Shown: positions 1-7,717 of the stretch, in pieces
Layout: each line of letters begins with the position of its first letter
How positions within the stretch are numbered: position 1 is the stretch's first letter
Origin: Vogesella aquatica
GTDB lineage: Bacteria > Pseudomonadota > Gammaproteobacteria > Burkholderiales > Chromobacteriaceae
Direction: 5' to 3'
Length of the DNA: 64,000 nt
Assembly (NCBI RefSeq): GCF_028548455.1
Contig: NZ_JAQQLF010000001.1
Location: 244,725 to 308,724, forward strand
Notes under the pieces: model-generated
The model's database searches: none
What the model was told of the DNA's origin: nothing
What the model saw: only the letters and a program-made list of their open reading frames with translations
Program-made: the position numbers and the translations under genes

Positions 1-1
1 G

Positions 2-496
2 TTCAGTGCCATACCCGCCCTGCGGCAATACACCGCGCCCATGCTACTTGCCGGTGGTATGGCGACCTTTGCGCTGGCCATGTTCTGGGACAAACAAGAC
101 CCGGCGCGCCTGCAGCGCCAGTCCGACGTGGCCTTCTGGCTGCACCTGCTGGCCGCGCCGCTGATGGTGCACTCGTTTTTTGACATGCTGGGCATTTTGC
201 AAGGCACTGCCAGCCTGCCGGCGCTGATCGCCGTGCTGGGGCTATACGGGCTGTTTGCCGTGGTATCACTGGCCATAGACCGGCGTGCGCTGATGGTGTC
301 GGCGCTGGCTTATGTGCTGTACGCCTTCAGCCACCTGCTGCAAACCGCCGGCCTGGCTGCCGATGGGTTTGCCGTGGCCGGCCTGCTGATCGGCGGTGGC
401 CTGCTGACCTTGTCCGCCTTCTGGCAACACTGCCGCCGCGCCTTGCTGCCGCGTTTGCCGGCGCGCTGGCTGGCTAGCCTGCCGCCACTGCAATAG
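2..496 (+). CDS. C-terminal part of an uncharacterised integral membrane protein (5' truncated by window)
   Basis: The reading frame is open from the first bases and closes with TAG at 494-496, so the true start lies upstream of the window. About 164 residues are visible. They are strongly hydrophobic, with four to five predicted membrane segments separated by short polar turns (for example around a DKQDPARLQRQSD loop), and end in a basic tail. I recognise no catalytic motif and cannot name the family. A 54-residue hydrophobic ORF follows eight bases downstream and may be co-transcribed. The internal ATG at 41 is unlikely to be the start, because coding sequence continues upstream in the same frame. 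Confidence 0.7.
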   Translation, partial: FSAIPALRQYTAPMLLAGGMATFALAMFWDKQDPARLQRQSDVAFWLHLLAAPLMVHSFFDMLGILQGTASLPALIAVLGLYGLFAVVSLAIDRRALMVSALAYVLYAFSHLLQTAGLAADGFAVAGLLIGGGLLTLSAFWQHCRRALLPRLPARWLASLPPLQ

Positions 497-504
497 GCCA
501 CATC

Positions 505-669
505 ATGCGCAAACTTTGGCTACGACTGTGGCGCGACCCGGCCACGCGCTGGCCACTGCAGATGCTGATCGTGCTGTTGTTGTTGATGCTGGCGGTGTGG
601 CTGTTCGAGCTGGACGCACCGCTGGGCTACCAGCTGCCACTACCGACCGGTGGCAGTGTGGCGGCCTGA
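505..669 (+). CDS. Small single-pass membrane protein (54 aa), hypothetical
   Basis: A 54-residue ORF begins at ATG 505, eight bases after the previous stop codon. It has a basic N-terminus (MRKLWLRLWRDPATRW), one strong hydrophobic segment at about residues 19-34 (leucine/valine rich), and a short polar tail ending in TGGSVAA. The layout is that of a single-pass inner-membrane miniprotein with its N-terminus inside. The Shine-Dalgarno sequence is weak, so it is probably translated by coupling to the upstream membrane protein gene. No function is recognised. It is small enough to be missed by automatic callers. Confidence 0.5.
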   Translation: MRKLWLRLWRDPATRWPLQMLIVLLLLMLAVWLFELDAPLGYQLPLPTGGSVAA

Positions 670-749
670 GCCTGCCCACCCGGGCAAGCCACGCGACAAA
701 GCCGGCGCGCAGGCGTAAGGTAGCGTCTTGCCCATGACAGGAGCTTGCC

Positions 750-1166
750 ATGACAGGTCCCGCCCGCGCTGGTGCCTTGATCTACGCCCGCCACCTCGCC
801 AGGTTGGCCGCCTTCTACCAGCAGCTGCTCGGCATGCAGCTGCTGCACGGCGACGCCGAACACCAGGTGCTGGCCAACGCCGATTTCCAGCTGATCGTGC
901 ACGCCATGCCGCCGCACCTTGCGGCCAACGTGCACATCGACACCCCGCCACAACCGCGTAGCGAACAAGCCATCAAGCTGTTCTTTACCGTGCCCAGCCT
1001 GGCCGACGCCGCCCAGCTGATTGCCGCGCAGGGCGGGGCGCTGTACCGCGAACGCTACCAGGGGCCGGGCTTTACCGTGTGTAACGGGCACGACCCGGAA
1101 GGCAATATCTTCCACCTGCGCGAAAACCACGCCGCACAAGCCAGCCAGGAGCCAACATGCAACTGA
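750..1166 (+). CDS. VOC (glyoxalase/bleomycin-resistance fold) family protein
   Basis: This 138-residue protein has the size and layout of a vicinal-oxygen-chelate protein. An N-terminal beta-alpha unit (IYARHLARLAAFYQQLLGMQLL, in two parts) is followed by a central beta region and a C-terminal DPEGNIFHLRE strand at about 114-124, the typical second-module metal/ligand strand. Its exact substrate cannot be read from the sequence; VOC proteins range from glyoxalases to binding proteins. An AGGAG ribosome site precedes the ATG. It overlaps the next cupin gene by 10 bases and starts a run of four small-molecule-binding genes. Confidence 0.85.
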   Translation: MTGPARAGALIYARHLARLAAFYQQLLGMQLLHGDAEHQVLANADFQLIVHAMPPHLAANVHIDTPPQPRSEQAIKLFFTVPSLADAAQLIAAQGGALYRERYQGPGFTVCNGHDPEGNIFHLRENHAAQASQEPTCN

Positions 1167-1486
1167 ACGACATTCCGTTTGGCACCACCGACTGGGCCAC
1201 CATCCCGCGTACCGAACACCCTGGCGATAGCGGCACCGCCTGGTGGCGTACCTGCCAGTTCGGCACCGTTCGCGTGCGCATGGTGGAATACAGCCCTGGC
1301 TACCTGGCCGACCACTGGTGCCACAAAGGCCACATCCTGCTGTGCCTCAGCGGCGAGCTGCATACCGAGCTGGCCGACGGCCGCCGCTTTGTGCTGACGC
1401 CGGGCACCAGCTACCAGGTAGCCGACCACGCCGAGCCGCATCGTTCGTCCACCCCGGTGGGCGCCACGCTGTTTATTGTCGATTAG
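1157..1486 (+). CDS. DHCW-motif cupin fold protein
   Basis: The 109-residue product matches the small conserved family named DHCW-motif cupin. It has the N-terminal FGTTDWATIPRTEHPGDSG block, the RMVEYSPGYLADHWCHKGH core with H53, C55, H56 and H59 as likely metal or fold residues, and the final GATLFIVD strand. It is a single-domain beta-barrel, presumably cytoplasmic. Its biochemical role is not established as far as I know. An AGGAG site lies inside the end of the preceding VOC gene, and the 10-base overlap suggests translational coupling. Confidence 0.85.
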   Translation: MQLNDIPFGTTDWATIPRTEHPGDSGTAWWRTCQFGTVRVRMVEYSPGYLADHWCHKGHILLCLSGELHTELADGRRFVLTPGTSYQVADHAEPHRSSTPVGATLFIVD

Positions 1487-1495
1487 GCGCAGCAC

Positions 1496-2005
1496 ATGGA
1501 CGCCCGTACTACAAGCAACGCCGACGGCGCCTGTGAGCCGTTTGCCGCCGACAGCGTACCCTGGGAAAGTTATCAACAGGGCAGCCGCTTCGGCGTGCGT
1601 TATCAACAGCTGGGCAGCTTTGGCGGCGCGCAGCACGTCGGCGTCTGCCGCGAAGAACTGGCGCCGGGCAAACAGGCTTGCCCGCTGCACTACCACATGC
1701 AGGAAGAAGAACACCTGCTGATTCTGGATGGCGAGCTCACCCTGCTGCTGGGCGAACAGCGCTACCGCATGCAAAGCGGCGACTACGTGTGCTTTCCAGC
1801 CGGCCAGCAGGTAGGCCACGCGCTGTACAACCACAGCGATACGCCTTGCCGCTACCTGATCATCGGCGAGCGCAACCCGCACGACGTGGTGGTGTACCCG
1901 GAAAGCGGCCGCGTCGGTGTGCGTAGCCTGGGGCAGGGCTTCGACAGCAAAGCCACCATGGCCTACTGGGACGGCCAGGCCGGCAGCGACGGCACCACCG
2001 CCTGA
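1496..2005 (+). CDS. Cupin domain-containing protein
   Basis: A 169-residue cupin. Motif 1 is present as H65-x-H67 followed by EEEH (residues 70-73) and LDGEL, and motif 2 as PAGQQVGHALYNHS with H108. These give the usual 3-His/Glu metal site of a single conserved beta-barrel. The C-terminal part (GERNPHDVVVYPESGRV) resembles cupins that act on or bind sugars and small acids, but the substrate is not known. The gene sits 9 bases after the DHCW cupin and most likely shares its mRNA. The ribosome site before ATG 1496 is weak, consistent with re-initiation. Confidence 0.85.
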   Translation: MDARTTSNADGACEPFAADSVPWESYQQGSRFGVRYQQLGSFGGAQHVGVCREELAPGKQACPLHYHMQEEEHLLILDGELTLLLGEQRYRMQSGDYVCFPAGQQVGHALYNHSDTPCRYLIIGERNPHDVVVYPESGRVGVRSLGQGFDSKATMAYWDGQAGSDGTTA

Positions 2006-2022
2006 GCCACTCCGCCGCCCGC

Positions 2023-2034
2023 TGCGGCCAACCT
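2023..2034 (-). repeat. Exact copy of the AGGTTGGCCGCA interspersed 12-mer (intergenic)
   Basis: An exact copy, reading TGCGGCCAACCT on the plus strand, lies between the cupin stop at 2005 and the ATG at 2049. It belongs to the family described in the findings. Confidence 0.75.
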
Positions 2035-2048
2035 TTCACGGAGCACAT

Positions 2049-2417
2049 ATGGCTAGCACCCACGACCTGATCACCCGCCACTGGGCGCTGGCCAATGCCC
2101 GCGACTGGGCAGCGTTTGCCAGCACGCTGCACCCGGGCCTCGAATACCGCGTACCGCAAACCCGCGAGCTGATTCGCGGCATCGACGCCTTCGTCGCCTT
2201 TTACGCCACCTACCCGGGCGACTGGACGGTCACCATCACGCGGCTGATCGCCGACGGCGACAGCGCCGTCACCAGCACCGCGTTCCACGTGGAACAACAC
2301 ACGCTGACCGGCATCGCCTTCTTCACGCTGAAAGACAGCCTGATCTGGCGCATCGACGACTGGTGGCCGGAAGACTACAGCCCGCCACCACGGCAGGTGG
2401 CGGTGGAACGCTACTAG
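2049..2417 (+). CDS. Nuclear transport factor 2 (NTF2/SnoaL-like) family protein
   Basis: The 122-residue product begins at ATG 2049, behind CACGGAGCACAT with a GGAG site. It has an N-terminal helix (TRHWALANARDWAAFASTLHPGLEYRVP), then GIDAFVAFYATYPGDW and a C-terminal beta-sheet ending in IDDWWPEDY. This is the cone-shaped fold of SnoaL-like and ketosteroid-isomerase-like proteins. Such proteins bind or isomerise small hydrophobic molecules; which one is not readable here. It follows the VOC and cupin genes in the same direction. A longer in-frame reading back to 1917 would run through the cupin gene and is rejected. Confidence 0.8.
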   Translation: MASTHDLITRHWALANARDWAAFASTLHPGLEYRVPQTRELIRGIDAFVAFYATYPGDWTVTITRLIADGDSAVTSTAFHVEQHTLTGIAFFTLKDSLIWRIDDWWPEDYSPPPRQVAVERY

Positions 2418-2421
2418 GGCT

Positions 2422-2513
2422 TGCTGGCAGGGATCGCCCTGCTGCGCCCGGTTTCTCGCGCATTGCCGCCGCCTGACAAGCGCCGCAGCATCAAAAATAG
2501 CGTTAACAGGCCC
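2422..2513 (-). mobile_element. Half copy of a MITE-like repeat
   Basis: About 92 bases starting just after the NTF2 stop codon are the reverse complement of 12592-12683, with only about five differences. The end at 2501-2513 carries the terminal motif GTTAACAGGCCC. The opposite inverted end is missing except for a GGGC, so this looks like an internally deleted or half element. It supplies the 3' flank of the NTF2 gene and is non-coding. Confidence 0.8.
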
Positions 2514-2529
2514 GAAAGCGCCGCATGAA

Positions 2530-2554
2530 AAAACCGCCCAGAAAGGGCGGTTTT
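2530..2554. terminator. Bidirectional intrinsic terminator
   Basis: A perfect 10-bp stem, AAAACCGCCC/GGGCGGTTTT, with a 5-base loop. A-run and T-run flank the stem, so it can serve both the NTF2 gene and the convergent regulator gene. Confidence 0.85.
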
Positions 2555-2576
2555 GTGTTGCATACGCAGCGCGCAC

Positions 2577-2984
2577 TCAAGCCACGTTGCGCACCCGCAC
2601 GATGATGTCCACCCGCTCCAGCGCGGTGCCGGGCGGCAGCTCGGGCAGGGGGCCGGCCAGTTGCAGCGGCTGGTGCACGTCGGTCAGCTCGCCGGTATCG
2701 GCGTTGTAGCAGTGCGGATGCGGCGCGGTGTTGGAGTCGTACACGCGCTTGCCGTTATCCACCACCAGCTCCTGCACCAGGCCTTTCTGGCTGAACAGCT
2801 TCAGCGTGTTGTACACCGTGGCGCGCGAGATGTCCGGCGTGAGGCTACCCACACGCAGCAGCAGCTCGTCGGCGCTCAGGTGGCAGTGCTCGGCAAACAG
2901 CTCGCAGGCAATCAGCAGGCGCTGGCTGGTGAGCGGAATACCGGCTTCGGCCAGCTTGCGGGCAATATCGTGGTGCAGGGTCAT
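2577..2984 (-). CDS. Fur-family transcriptional regulator (PerR-like candidate)
   Basis: This 135-residue protein has the Fur winged-helix layout: helix GIPLTSQRLLIACELF, then HCHLSADELLLRV and the recognition helix ISRATVYNTLKLF (about 52-64), followed by a short dimerisation domain. The HPHCYNADTGE segment (89-99) stands where Fur carries HHDH..C..C, but the structural CxxC pairs are absent, as in several peroxide-sensing or haem-responsive Fur relatives. The gene lies 46 bases downstream of the cytochrome c peroxidase gene on the same strand, so it probably controls, and is co-transcribed with, that peroxide-removing enzyme. Peroxide rather than iron sensing is inferred from context. Confidence 0.8.
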   Translation of the reverse strand: MTLHHDIARKLAEAGIPLTSQRLLIACELFAEHCHLSADELLLRVGSLTPDISRATVYNTLKLFSQKGLVQELVVDNGKRVYDSNTAPHPHCYNADTGELTDVHQPLQLAGPLPELPPGTALERVDIIVRVRNVA

Positions 2985-3030
2985 GGTGTATCAGGCCGGG
3001 CTTGCACCCGGCCTGCCGCTGGGGAAAGGG

Positions 3031-4035
3031 TTAGTTGAACGGCTTCGGTGCCGGGGTCTTGTCGCTGGATGGCGGCAGGATAGGCAGCTTGAAGTCGGGC
3101 TGCTTGCCGGTGAGCGTATGCAGGAAAGACACCACATCGTCCAGCTCCTGTTTGCTGAACTCGCGGCCCAGCTGCAGCTTGCCCATGGTATCCACCGCCT
3201 GGTGCAGGGTGGCAGCCTCGCCGTCGTGGAAGTACGGATAAGTCAGCGCCACGTTACGCAGCGTGGGCACCTTGAAATTCATGCGGTCGGCGTCCTTGCC
3301 GGTTACCGCTACCCGACCCTCGGCGGTATTGGTGGTGATGTACGGTTTGACCAGGCCCATTTTCTGGAACGAGTTGCCGCCCACCGCCGGGCCGTTGTGG
3401 CAGGCCACACAGCCAGCAGTCTTGAAGGTCTGGTAGCCGCGCAGCTCTTGCGCGCTCAGCGCCTTCTTGTTGCCCTTCAGCCATTGGTCAAAGCGCGAAT
3501 CGGGCGTGACCAGCGTGTCTTCAAAGGCGGCAATGGACTGCGTCACGCGGTCGATATTGACCTTGCCATCGCCAAATACCTGCTTGAACTCGGTGACGTA
3601 TTGCGGAATCGACGCCAGCACGTCTACCGCCAGCTCGTGGGTAAACGCCATCTCGCCAGGGTTGGCAATGGGGCCACCCGCCTGTTCTTTCAGGTCTTTG
3701 GCGCGGCCATCCCAGAACTGCGCCAGATTAAGGCTGGAGTTCAGCACCGTTGGCGAGTTGATCGGGCCTTTTTGCCAGTTATGGCCGATGGACGTTTTCA
3801 GGTTGTCGGTGCCACCCATGGACAGGTTGTGGCAGGAGTTACAGGAAATGAAACCCGAGCGCGACAGCCGCACATCAAAGTACAGTTTCTTGCCCAGCTC
3901 GGCCATGGCCGGGTTTTTCACCTTGGCCGCCTTGATGGGCTGGATAGGCTCATTGGCCGGCGCAGCAGCCTGAACCAGGGCAATACCCCCACCCAGGGCG
4001 AAACAGGCACTGATAGCCAGTACGATCTTTTTCAT
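3031..4035 (-). CDS. ccp: Di-haem cytochrome c peroxidase (CcpA/MauG family)
   Basis: The 334-residue precursor has a signal peptide (MKKIVLAISACFALGGGIALVQAAA) and two haem c sites, CNSCH (65-69) and CVACH (209-213), as expected for the low- and high-potential haems of bacterial di-haem peroxidases. The family motifs NSPTVLNSS, FWDGRAKDLKEQAGGPI and NFKVPTLRNVALTYPYFHDG are intact. It reduces hydrogen peroxide to water in the periplasm with electrons from cytochromes or azurin-like carriers. Length is typical for the mature enzyme. Upstream lie an FNR-type box and a TTTAGAC palindrome, and a Fur-like regulator gene follows in the same operon. Confidence 0.95.
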   Translation of the reverse strand: MKKIVLAISACFALGGGIALVQAAAPANEPIQPIKAAKVKNPAMAELGKKLYFDVRLSRSGFISCNSCHNLSMGGTDNLKTSIGHNWQKGPINSPTVLNSSLNLAQFWDGRAKDLKEQAGGPIANPGEMAFTHELAVDVLASIPQYVTEFKQVFGDGKVNIDRVTQSIAAFEDTLVTPDSRFDQWLKGNKKALSAQELRGYQTFKTAGCVACHNGPAVGGNSFQKMGLVKPYITTNTAEGRVAVTGKDADRMNFKVPTLRNVALTYPYFHDGEAATLHQAVDTMGKLQLGREFSKQELDDVVSFLHTLTGKQPDFKLPILPPSSDKTPAPKPFN

Positions 4036-4090
4036 GATGACGCTCCTTCATGCAGACGAGAGAGAAAGGGCGGAAGGGTGGGGCTTCCGG

Positions 4091-4126
4091 TTTAGACTGT
4101 GTCTAAAAACTGAACCCAGTCTAAAG
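4091..4126 (-). promoter_or_regulatory. TTTAGAC palindrome, putative operator of the peroxidase/Fur-like operon
   Basis: TTTAGAC-TGT-GTCTAAA is a perfect 7-3-7 inverted repeat at 4091-4107. A third half-site, AGTCTAAA, follows at 4118-4125. The repeats cover the likely -10/start region of the minus-strand promoter, a natural place for repression by the Fur-like protein encoded in the same operon. Confidence 0.55.
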
Positions 4127-4144
4127 CGGCAGAAAAAGGCGGGC

Positions 4145-4158
4145 TTGATCAGGGTCAA
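4145..4158. promoter_or_regulatory. FNR/Anr-type binding site upstream of ccp
   Basis: TTGATCAGGGTCAA fits the FNR consensus TTGAT-N4-ATCAA with one change. It is centred about 30-40 bases upstream of a plausible -10 region for the minus-strand ccp promoter, which suits class II activation at low oxygen. The other direction, toward the gene at 4194, is also possible because the site lies between divergent genes. Confidence 0.6.
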
Positions 4159-4193
4159 GTATCGAAGCGGTAGCCTTATAACGCAGGAATTGC

Positions 4194-4601
4194 ATGAAAC
4201 AACGTGACGCTCAGGCCGCACGGCGGCCATTACGCTACCTGTGGGCCGCCCCCGCCAGCACCATCGGCCTGCTGCTGGCGCTGCCCTTATGGCTGGCCGG
4301 TGGCCGTGCGCAGCGCTGCGACGGCGTGCTGGAGGTGGCCGCCCCGCCGTGGCGCCAGCTGGCACGGCTGCCGTTTTGTGCCATCACGCTGGGCCACGTG
4401 GTGCTGGGTATCAGCCCGGCCGTGCTGGTGCACTGGCGGCAGCACGAACACATCCATGTACGGCAGTACGAGCGCTGGGGCGGGCTGATGCTGCTGGCTT
4501 ACCCGGCGGCCAGCCTGTGGCAGTGGCTACGCGGGCGGCGGCCGTATCTCGACAACCCGTTCGAGCGCGAAGCGCGTGGCGAAGCGGCAAACCGCAGGTG
4601 A
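4194..4601 (+). CDS. Conserved membrane protein with an HEHxH-x-RQYE motif
   Basis: A 135-residue protein with a hydrophobic N-terminal segment (PASTIGLLLALPLWLAGG), a second one (FCAITLGHVVLGISPAVLVHW), then a histidine/glutamate-rich motif QHEHIHVRQYERWG, a further hydrophobic stretch and SLWQWLRGRRPYLDNPFEREA. I recall similar short proteins annotated only as hypothetical. The HEHxH spacing resembles a metallopeptidase-type metal site, but no activity is established. ATG 4194 follows GCAGGAATT, which contains an AGGA site. It is divergent from ccp and shares its regulatory region. Confidence 0.65.
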   Translation: MKQRDAQAARRPLRYLWAAPASTIGLLLALPLWLAGGRAQRCDGVLEVAAPPWRQLARLPFCAITLGHVVLGISPAVLVHWRQHEHIHVRQYERWGGLMLLAYPAASLWQWLRGRRPYLDNPFEREARGEAANRR

Positions 4602-4653
4602 AAGTGCGGCCAACTACGGCTAAAATGCCGCCTTCACTTAGCGGGAGGCCGCC

Positions 4654-4995
4654 ATGAGCGACAGCGTAACAATCGAAGACATCATCGTGGGCGAGGGCAA
4701 GGCCGCCGAGCGCGGCGCCCTGATCACCGCGCACTACACCGGCTGGCTGGAAGACGGCACCGAATTCGACAGCTCGCAGCGCAAGGGTCAGCCGTTCGAG
4801 TGCATTCTCAGCAACAAGCGCGTGATCCAGGGCTGGATCCAGGGCCTGGCCGGCATGCGCGTGGGCGGCAAACGCAAGCTGTGGGTGCCGGCGGCGCTGG
4901 CCTACGGCGAGCGCCAGGTGGGCGACATGATCCCGCCCAACAGCAACCTGCTGTTCGAGATCGAACTGCTCAGCGTGCTGACGCGCGACGACTAA
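4654..4995 (+). CDS. FKBP-type peptidyl-prolyl cis-trans isomerase
   Basis: A 113-residue single-domain FKBP without a signal peptide, so cytoplasmic. Family landmarks are visible: the early GALITAHYTGWLEDGTEFDSS, the RVIQGWIQGLAGMRVGGKRKLWVPAALAYGER block that forms the active-site wall, and the closing LLFEIELLSV strand. It catalyses cis-trans isomerisation of prolyl bonds during protein folding. A GGGAGG ribosome site precedes ATG 4654. Length is that of the minimal FKBP12-like class. No partner gene is apparent. Confidence 0.95.
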   Translation: MSDSVTIEDIIVGEGKAAERGALITAHYTGWLEDGTEFDSSQRKGQPFECILSNKRVIQGWIQGLAGMRVGGKRKLWVPAALAYGERQVGDMIPPNSNLLFEIELLSVLTRDD

Positions 4996-5118
4996 AGCCG
5001 CAGCCAAACGCCCGGCAGGCGCAACAGGCCACGCAGGGCGTTGATTTTAGGGGCCAGGCGTACTTGAAACCCGCCAACCCGGCAGCATCTGTCCGGCATC
5101 CCCCACCGAAAGGTTGCC

Positions 5119-5568
5119 ATGCCCGCTTACCAGCTCGCCCAACTCAATATCGCCACCTTGCTGGCACCACTCGATTCGCCGCAGCTGCACGACTTTACGG
5201 CCAACCTTGAGCGCATCAACGCGCTGGGCGAAGCCTCGCCCGGCTTTGTGTGGCGGCTGAAAGACGAAGCCGGCGACGCCACCGCCTTTCGCCCGTTTGG
5301 CGACGACGTCATCGTCAACATGTCGGTATGGCAAGACATCGACACCCTGGCCGACTTTGCCTACCGCAGCGAGCACGTGGACTTTTTCCGCCGCCGCCGC
5401 GAGTGGTTTGCCCGCATGGAGACCCCCGGCCAGGTGCTGTGGTGGGTGCCGCACGGCCATCGCCCCACGCTGGCAGAGGCTGCCGACCGCCTGGCGCAGC
5501 TGGCACAACACGGCCCCGGCCCCGGCGCGTTTACCTTTGCCCGCCGCTTCGACGCACCGGCAGGCTAA
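5119..5568 (+). CDS. DUF3291 domain-containing protein
   Basis: The 149-residue protein carries the DUF3291 pattern: an N-terminal YQLAQLNIATLLAPLDSPQLHDF, a central PGFVWRLKDE and VNMSVWQDIDTLADFAYRSEHVDFFRRRREWF, then VLWWVPHGHRPTLAEAADRLAQL. The fold is predicted to be a dimeric alpha/beta-barrel like those of monooxygenase-type proteins, but function is unknown. AAAGG precedes ATG 5119. An exact copy of the AGGTTGGCCGCA repeat starts on the last base of its stop codon. Confidence 0.85.
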   Translation: MPAYQLAQLNIATLLAPLDSPQLHDFTANLERINALGEASPGFVWRLKDEAGDATAFRPFGDDVIVNMSVWQDIDTLADFAYRSEHVDFFRRRREWFARMETPGQVLWWVPHGHRPTLAEAADRLAQLAQHGPGPGAFTFARRFDAPAG

Positions 5569-5579
5569 GGTTGGCCGCA
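5568..5579 (+). repeat. Exact copy of the AGGTTGGCCGCA interspersed 12-mer
   Basis: The copy begins at the last base of the DUF3291 stop codon and lies in the 60-base gap before ypeA. See the findings for the whole family. Confidence 0.75.
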
Positions 5580-5628
5580 GGTACCGGCACGTGCCATGAT
5601 GTCGTATCGATAGTGCAGGAAAACGCTC

Positions 5629-6057
5629 ATGCAGATACGCCCGTTTACCGAAACCGATACTGACGCCGTGATTGCGCTGTGGCAGGCCTGCGGCCTGACG
5701 CGGCCGTGGAACGACCCGCTGCGCGACATCCAGCGCAAACTCGGCGTGCAGCGCGAGCTGTTTCTGGTGGGCGAGGCAGATGGCCAGCTGGTAGCCAGCG
5801 CCATGGCCGGCTACGACGGCCACCGTGGCTGGGTAAACTACCTGGCGGTACAGCCCGGCGCGCAGGGCCTGGGCTACGGGCGCGCCATGATGGCGCATAT
5901 CGAAGCTGCACTGCTGGCGCGTGGCTGCCCCAAACTCAACCTGCAGGTTCGTAGCAGCAACACGGCGGTATTGGCCTTTTACCGCCAGCTGGGCTACGCG
6001 CAGGACGAGGCGGTGAGCCTGGGCAAACGGCTGATTGTGGACGGCCCCCAGCCCTAG
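5629..6057 (+). CDS. ypeA: GNAT-family acetyltransferase YpeA
   Basis: This 142-residue protein closely follows enterobacterial YpeA: MQIRPFTETDTDAVIALW, then LTRPWNDPLRDIQRKL, FLVGEADGQLVASAMAGYDGHRG, the acetyl-CoA loop VQPGAQGLGYGRAMM, and RGCPKLNLQVRSSN through YAQDEAVSLGKRLI. It should transfer acetyl from acetyl-CoA to an amine; the substrate of YpeA is not settled. AGGAAA precedes ATG 5629. It is a stand-alone gene ended by a strong terminator. Confidence 0.9.
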   Translation: MQIRPFTETDTDAVIALWQACGLTRPWNDPLRDIQRKLGVQRELFLVGEADGQLVASAMAGYDGHRGWVNYLAVQPGAQGLGYGRAMMAHIEAALLARGCPKLNLQVRSSNTAVLAFYRQLGYAQDEAVSLGKRLIVDGPQP

Positions 6058-6069
6058 ACCACGCGCACA

Positions 6070-6098
6070 AAAAAGCCGGCATCCCGTGCCGGCTTTTT
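6070..6098. terminator. Bidirectional intrinsic terminator between ypeA and the chemoreceptor gene
   Basis: An 11-bp stem, AAAAAGCCGGC/GCCGGCTTTTT, with a 7-base loop. It is symmetric, so it can end both convergent transcripts. Confidence 0.9.
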
Positions 6099-6112
6099 CG
6101 TTTGCCCCCCGC

Positions 6113-7717
6113 TTACACCCGGTAAGCACTCACCTCCTGCTGCATGCCCGCCGCCACACGCTGCAGGCCGGTGGCAATGTTGGCCGCCTGGCCTGCCGCA
6201 CTGCTATTGGCCTCGGCACCCTGCGCCACGGTTTCTACCTGCTGCGCAATGCTGTTGGTAGCCATGCTTTGTTCGCGGATCGCCTCGGAGATCTCTTGCA
6301 CTACGCGGGCGCTGGCGTGCGCCCCGGCCAGTAGCTGGGCGATATTCTGCTGCGCCGAGCCGACCCCTTTCTGGCCACGCTCCACCTGGCCTACCGCCTG
6401 TTCCATGCGGCTGACCACATTGCCCGTCACCTGCTGGATGGCGGTAATGATCTTGCCGATTTCCTGTGTCGAGGCGGCGGTACGTTCGGCCAGCTTGCGC
6501 ACTTCGTCGGCCACCACAGCAAAGCCGCGGCCGCTTTCGCCGGCGCGCGCCGCCTCGATGGCAGCGTTCAGCGCCAGCAGGTTGGTCTGCTCGGCCACAT
6601 CGCGAATCACATTGACTACCGACTCGATGCTCTGGCTACGCTCGGCCAGCTGGCCGATCTCGTGCGCGGTATCCGACACCGTGCTGGCAATCACCTCGAT
6701 GTCTGCCACCACCTGCCCGATAGCCTGTTGCCCCAGGCTGGCCTGGCCGGCACCTTCGGCCGACAGGCTATGCGCCTCGCGCGCGCGGTCGGCCACGTGG
6801 CTCAGGCTCACCGTCATCTGCTCGACCGCTGCCGCCATATGGGCAGAGGCATTGCTCTGCTGGGCCGAGCTGCCTGCCACGCTGCCAGAGGCCTGCTGCA
6901 GCTGCTGGGCGGTGGACGACACCTCGACAATACCGCGCGTCATGTCTTGCAGGCTGTGCTGCAGCTTGTCCAGCAGGGCATTGAAGGCGGTAGCCGTCAC
7001 GCCGATTTCATCCTGCTGCGTGGCCGCTACACGGCGGGTAAAGTCCAGGTCGCTACTGATCACGGTCATGGCCTGCTGCATGCGGCGCAAGCCTTGCGAA
7101 ATGGTGCGGCACAGCAGCGTGCCACCGGCTGCCATTGCCAGCAGCACCACGGCCAGCACCACCAGCAGCTGGGTCAGCGCGCTATGGGCCGCCTCGCTAT
7201 TGGCGTGCTGCAGGTTCTCGGCCAGCTTGCGGTTGTACAGCACGTGCTCGTCCATGGCCGCTATCAATGCATTGCCACGGCCTTGCAGTGCGCGTTGTAC
7301 GGCACCAACCTGGTCGCCATTGCGCGACATCGCCAGCGTATCGACCAGCCCGGCGCGATACTCGCGCAGGCGCTGCCTGGATTGCGCCAGCAGGCGCTTT
7401 TCTTCGGCATCCACCACCATGGGCTCGTAAGCCTGCAGCGACTTTTCCACCTCGTCCAGCCGCTTGCTGATGGCTTGCTCGGCAGCCTGCTTGCCAGCAG
7501 CGTCTGGCTGCGCCAGATGCTTCCACACTTCGTTGCGGGCAGCCCAGGTCTGGTTCTGCGTTTTGGCCAGCAGTTCTACGCTGGGCAGAATATTGCCGGT
7601 AAAGGCATCGAAACGCTGGTCAGCCTGGTTTAGCTTGATGACGCCAGCCAGGCCTACCAACACCACCACCACAGCACTACAGACAAAAGCCACGATCAGT
7701 TTTGAAACAATCTTCAT
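6113..7717 (-). CDS. Methyl-accepting chemotaxis protein with four-helix-bundle sensor
   Basis: The 534-residue chemoreceptor has a first membrane segment (residues about 6-28), a periplasmic region of about 150 residues with the helical look of a 4HB_MCP sensor, a second segment (about 182-202), a HAMP linker, and a cytoplasmic signalling domain. The hairpin tip ([19 protein letters not shown], near 376) and [13 protein letters not shown] are intact. It relays ligand or energy signals to CheA/CheW. I place the start at 7717 ([11 protein letters not shown]), preceded by AAAGG. A longer reading to 7840 adds 41 polar residues with no membrane signal and is less likely. Confidence 0.92.
   Translation of the reverse strand: MKIVSKLIVAFVCSAVVVVLVGLAGVIKLNQADQRFDAFTGNILPSVELLAKTQNQTWAARNEVWKHLAQPDAAGKQAAEQAISKRLDEVEKSLQAYEPMVVDAEEKRLLAQSRQRLREYRAGLVDTLAMSRNGDQVGAVQRALQGRGNALIAAMDEHVLYNRKLAENLQHANSEAAHSALTQLLVVLAVVLLAMAAGGTLLCRTISQGLRRMQQAMTVISSDLDFTRRVAATQQDEIGVTATAFNALLDKLQHSLQDMTRGIVEVSSTAQQLQQASGSVAGSSAQQSNASAHMAAAVEQMTVSLSHVADRAREAHSLSAEGAGQASLGQQAIGQVVADIEVIASTVSDTAHEIGQLAERSQSIESVVNVIRDVAEQTNLLALNAAIEAARAGESGRGFAVVADEVRKLAERTAASTQEIGKIITAIQQVTGNVVSRMEQAVGQVERGQKGVGSAQQNIAQLLAGAHASARVVQEISEAIREQSMATNSIAQQVETVAQGAEANSSAAGQAANIATGLQRVAAGMQQEVSAYRV

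Noticed and set aside
1567..1610. TTATCAACA words as DnaA boxes in the cupin gene
   Set aside because: Two near-consensus words 32 bases apart lie inside coding sequence for repeated YQQ residues; no cluster or AT-rich region is present.
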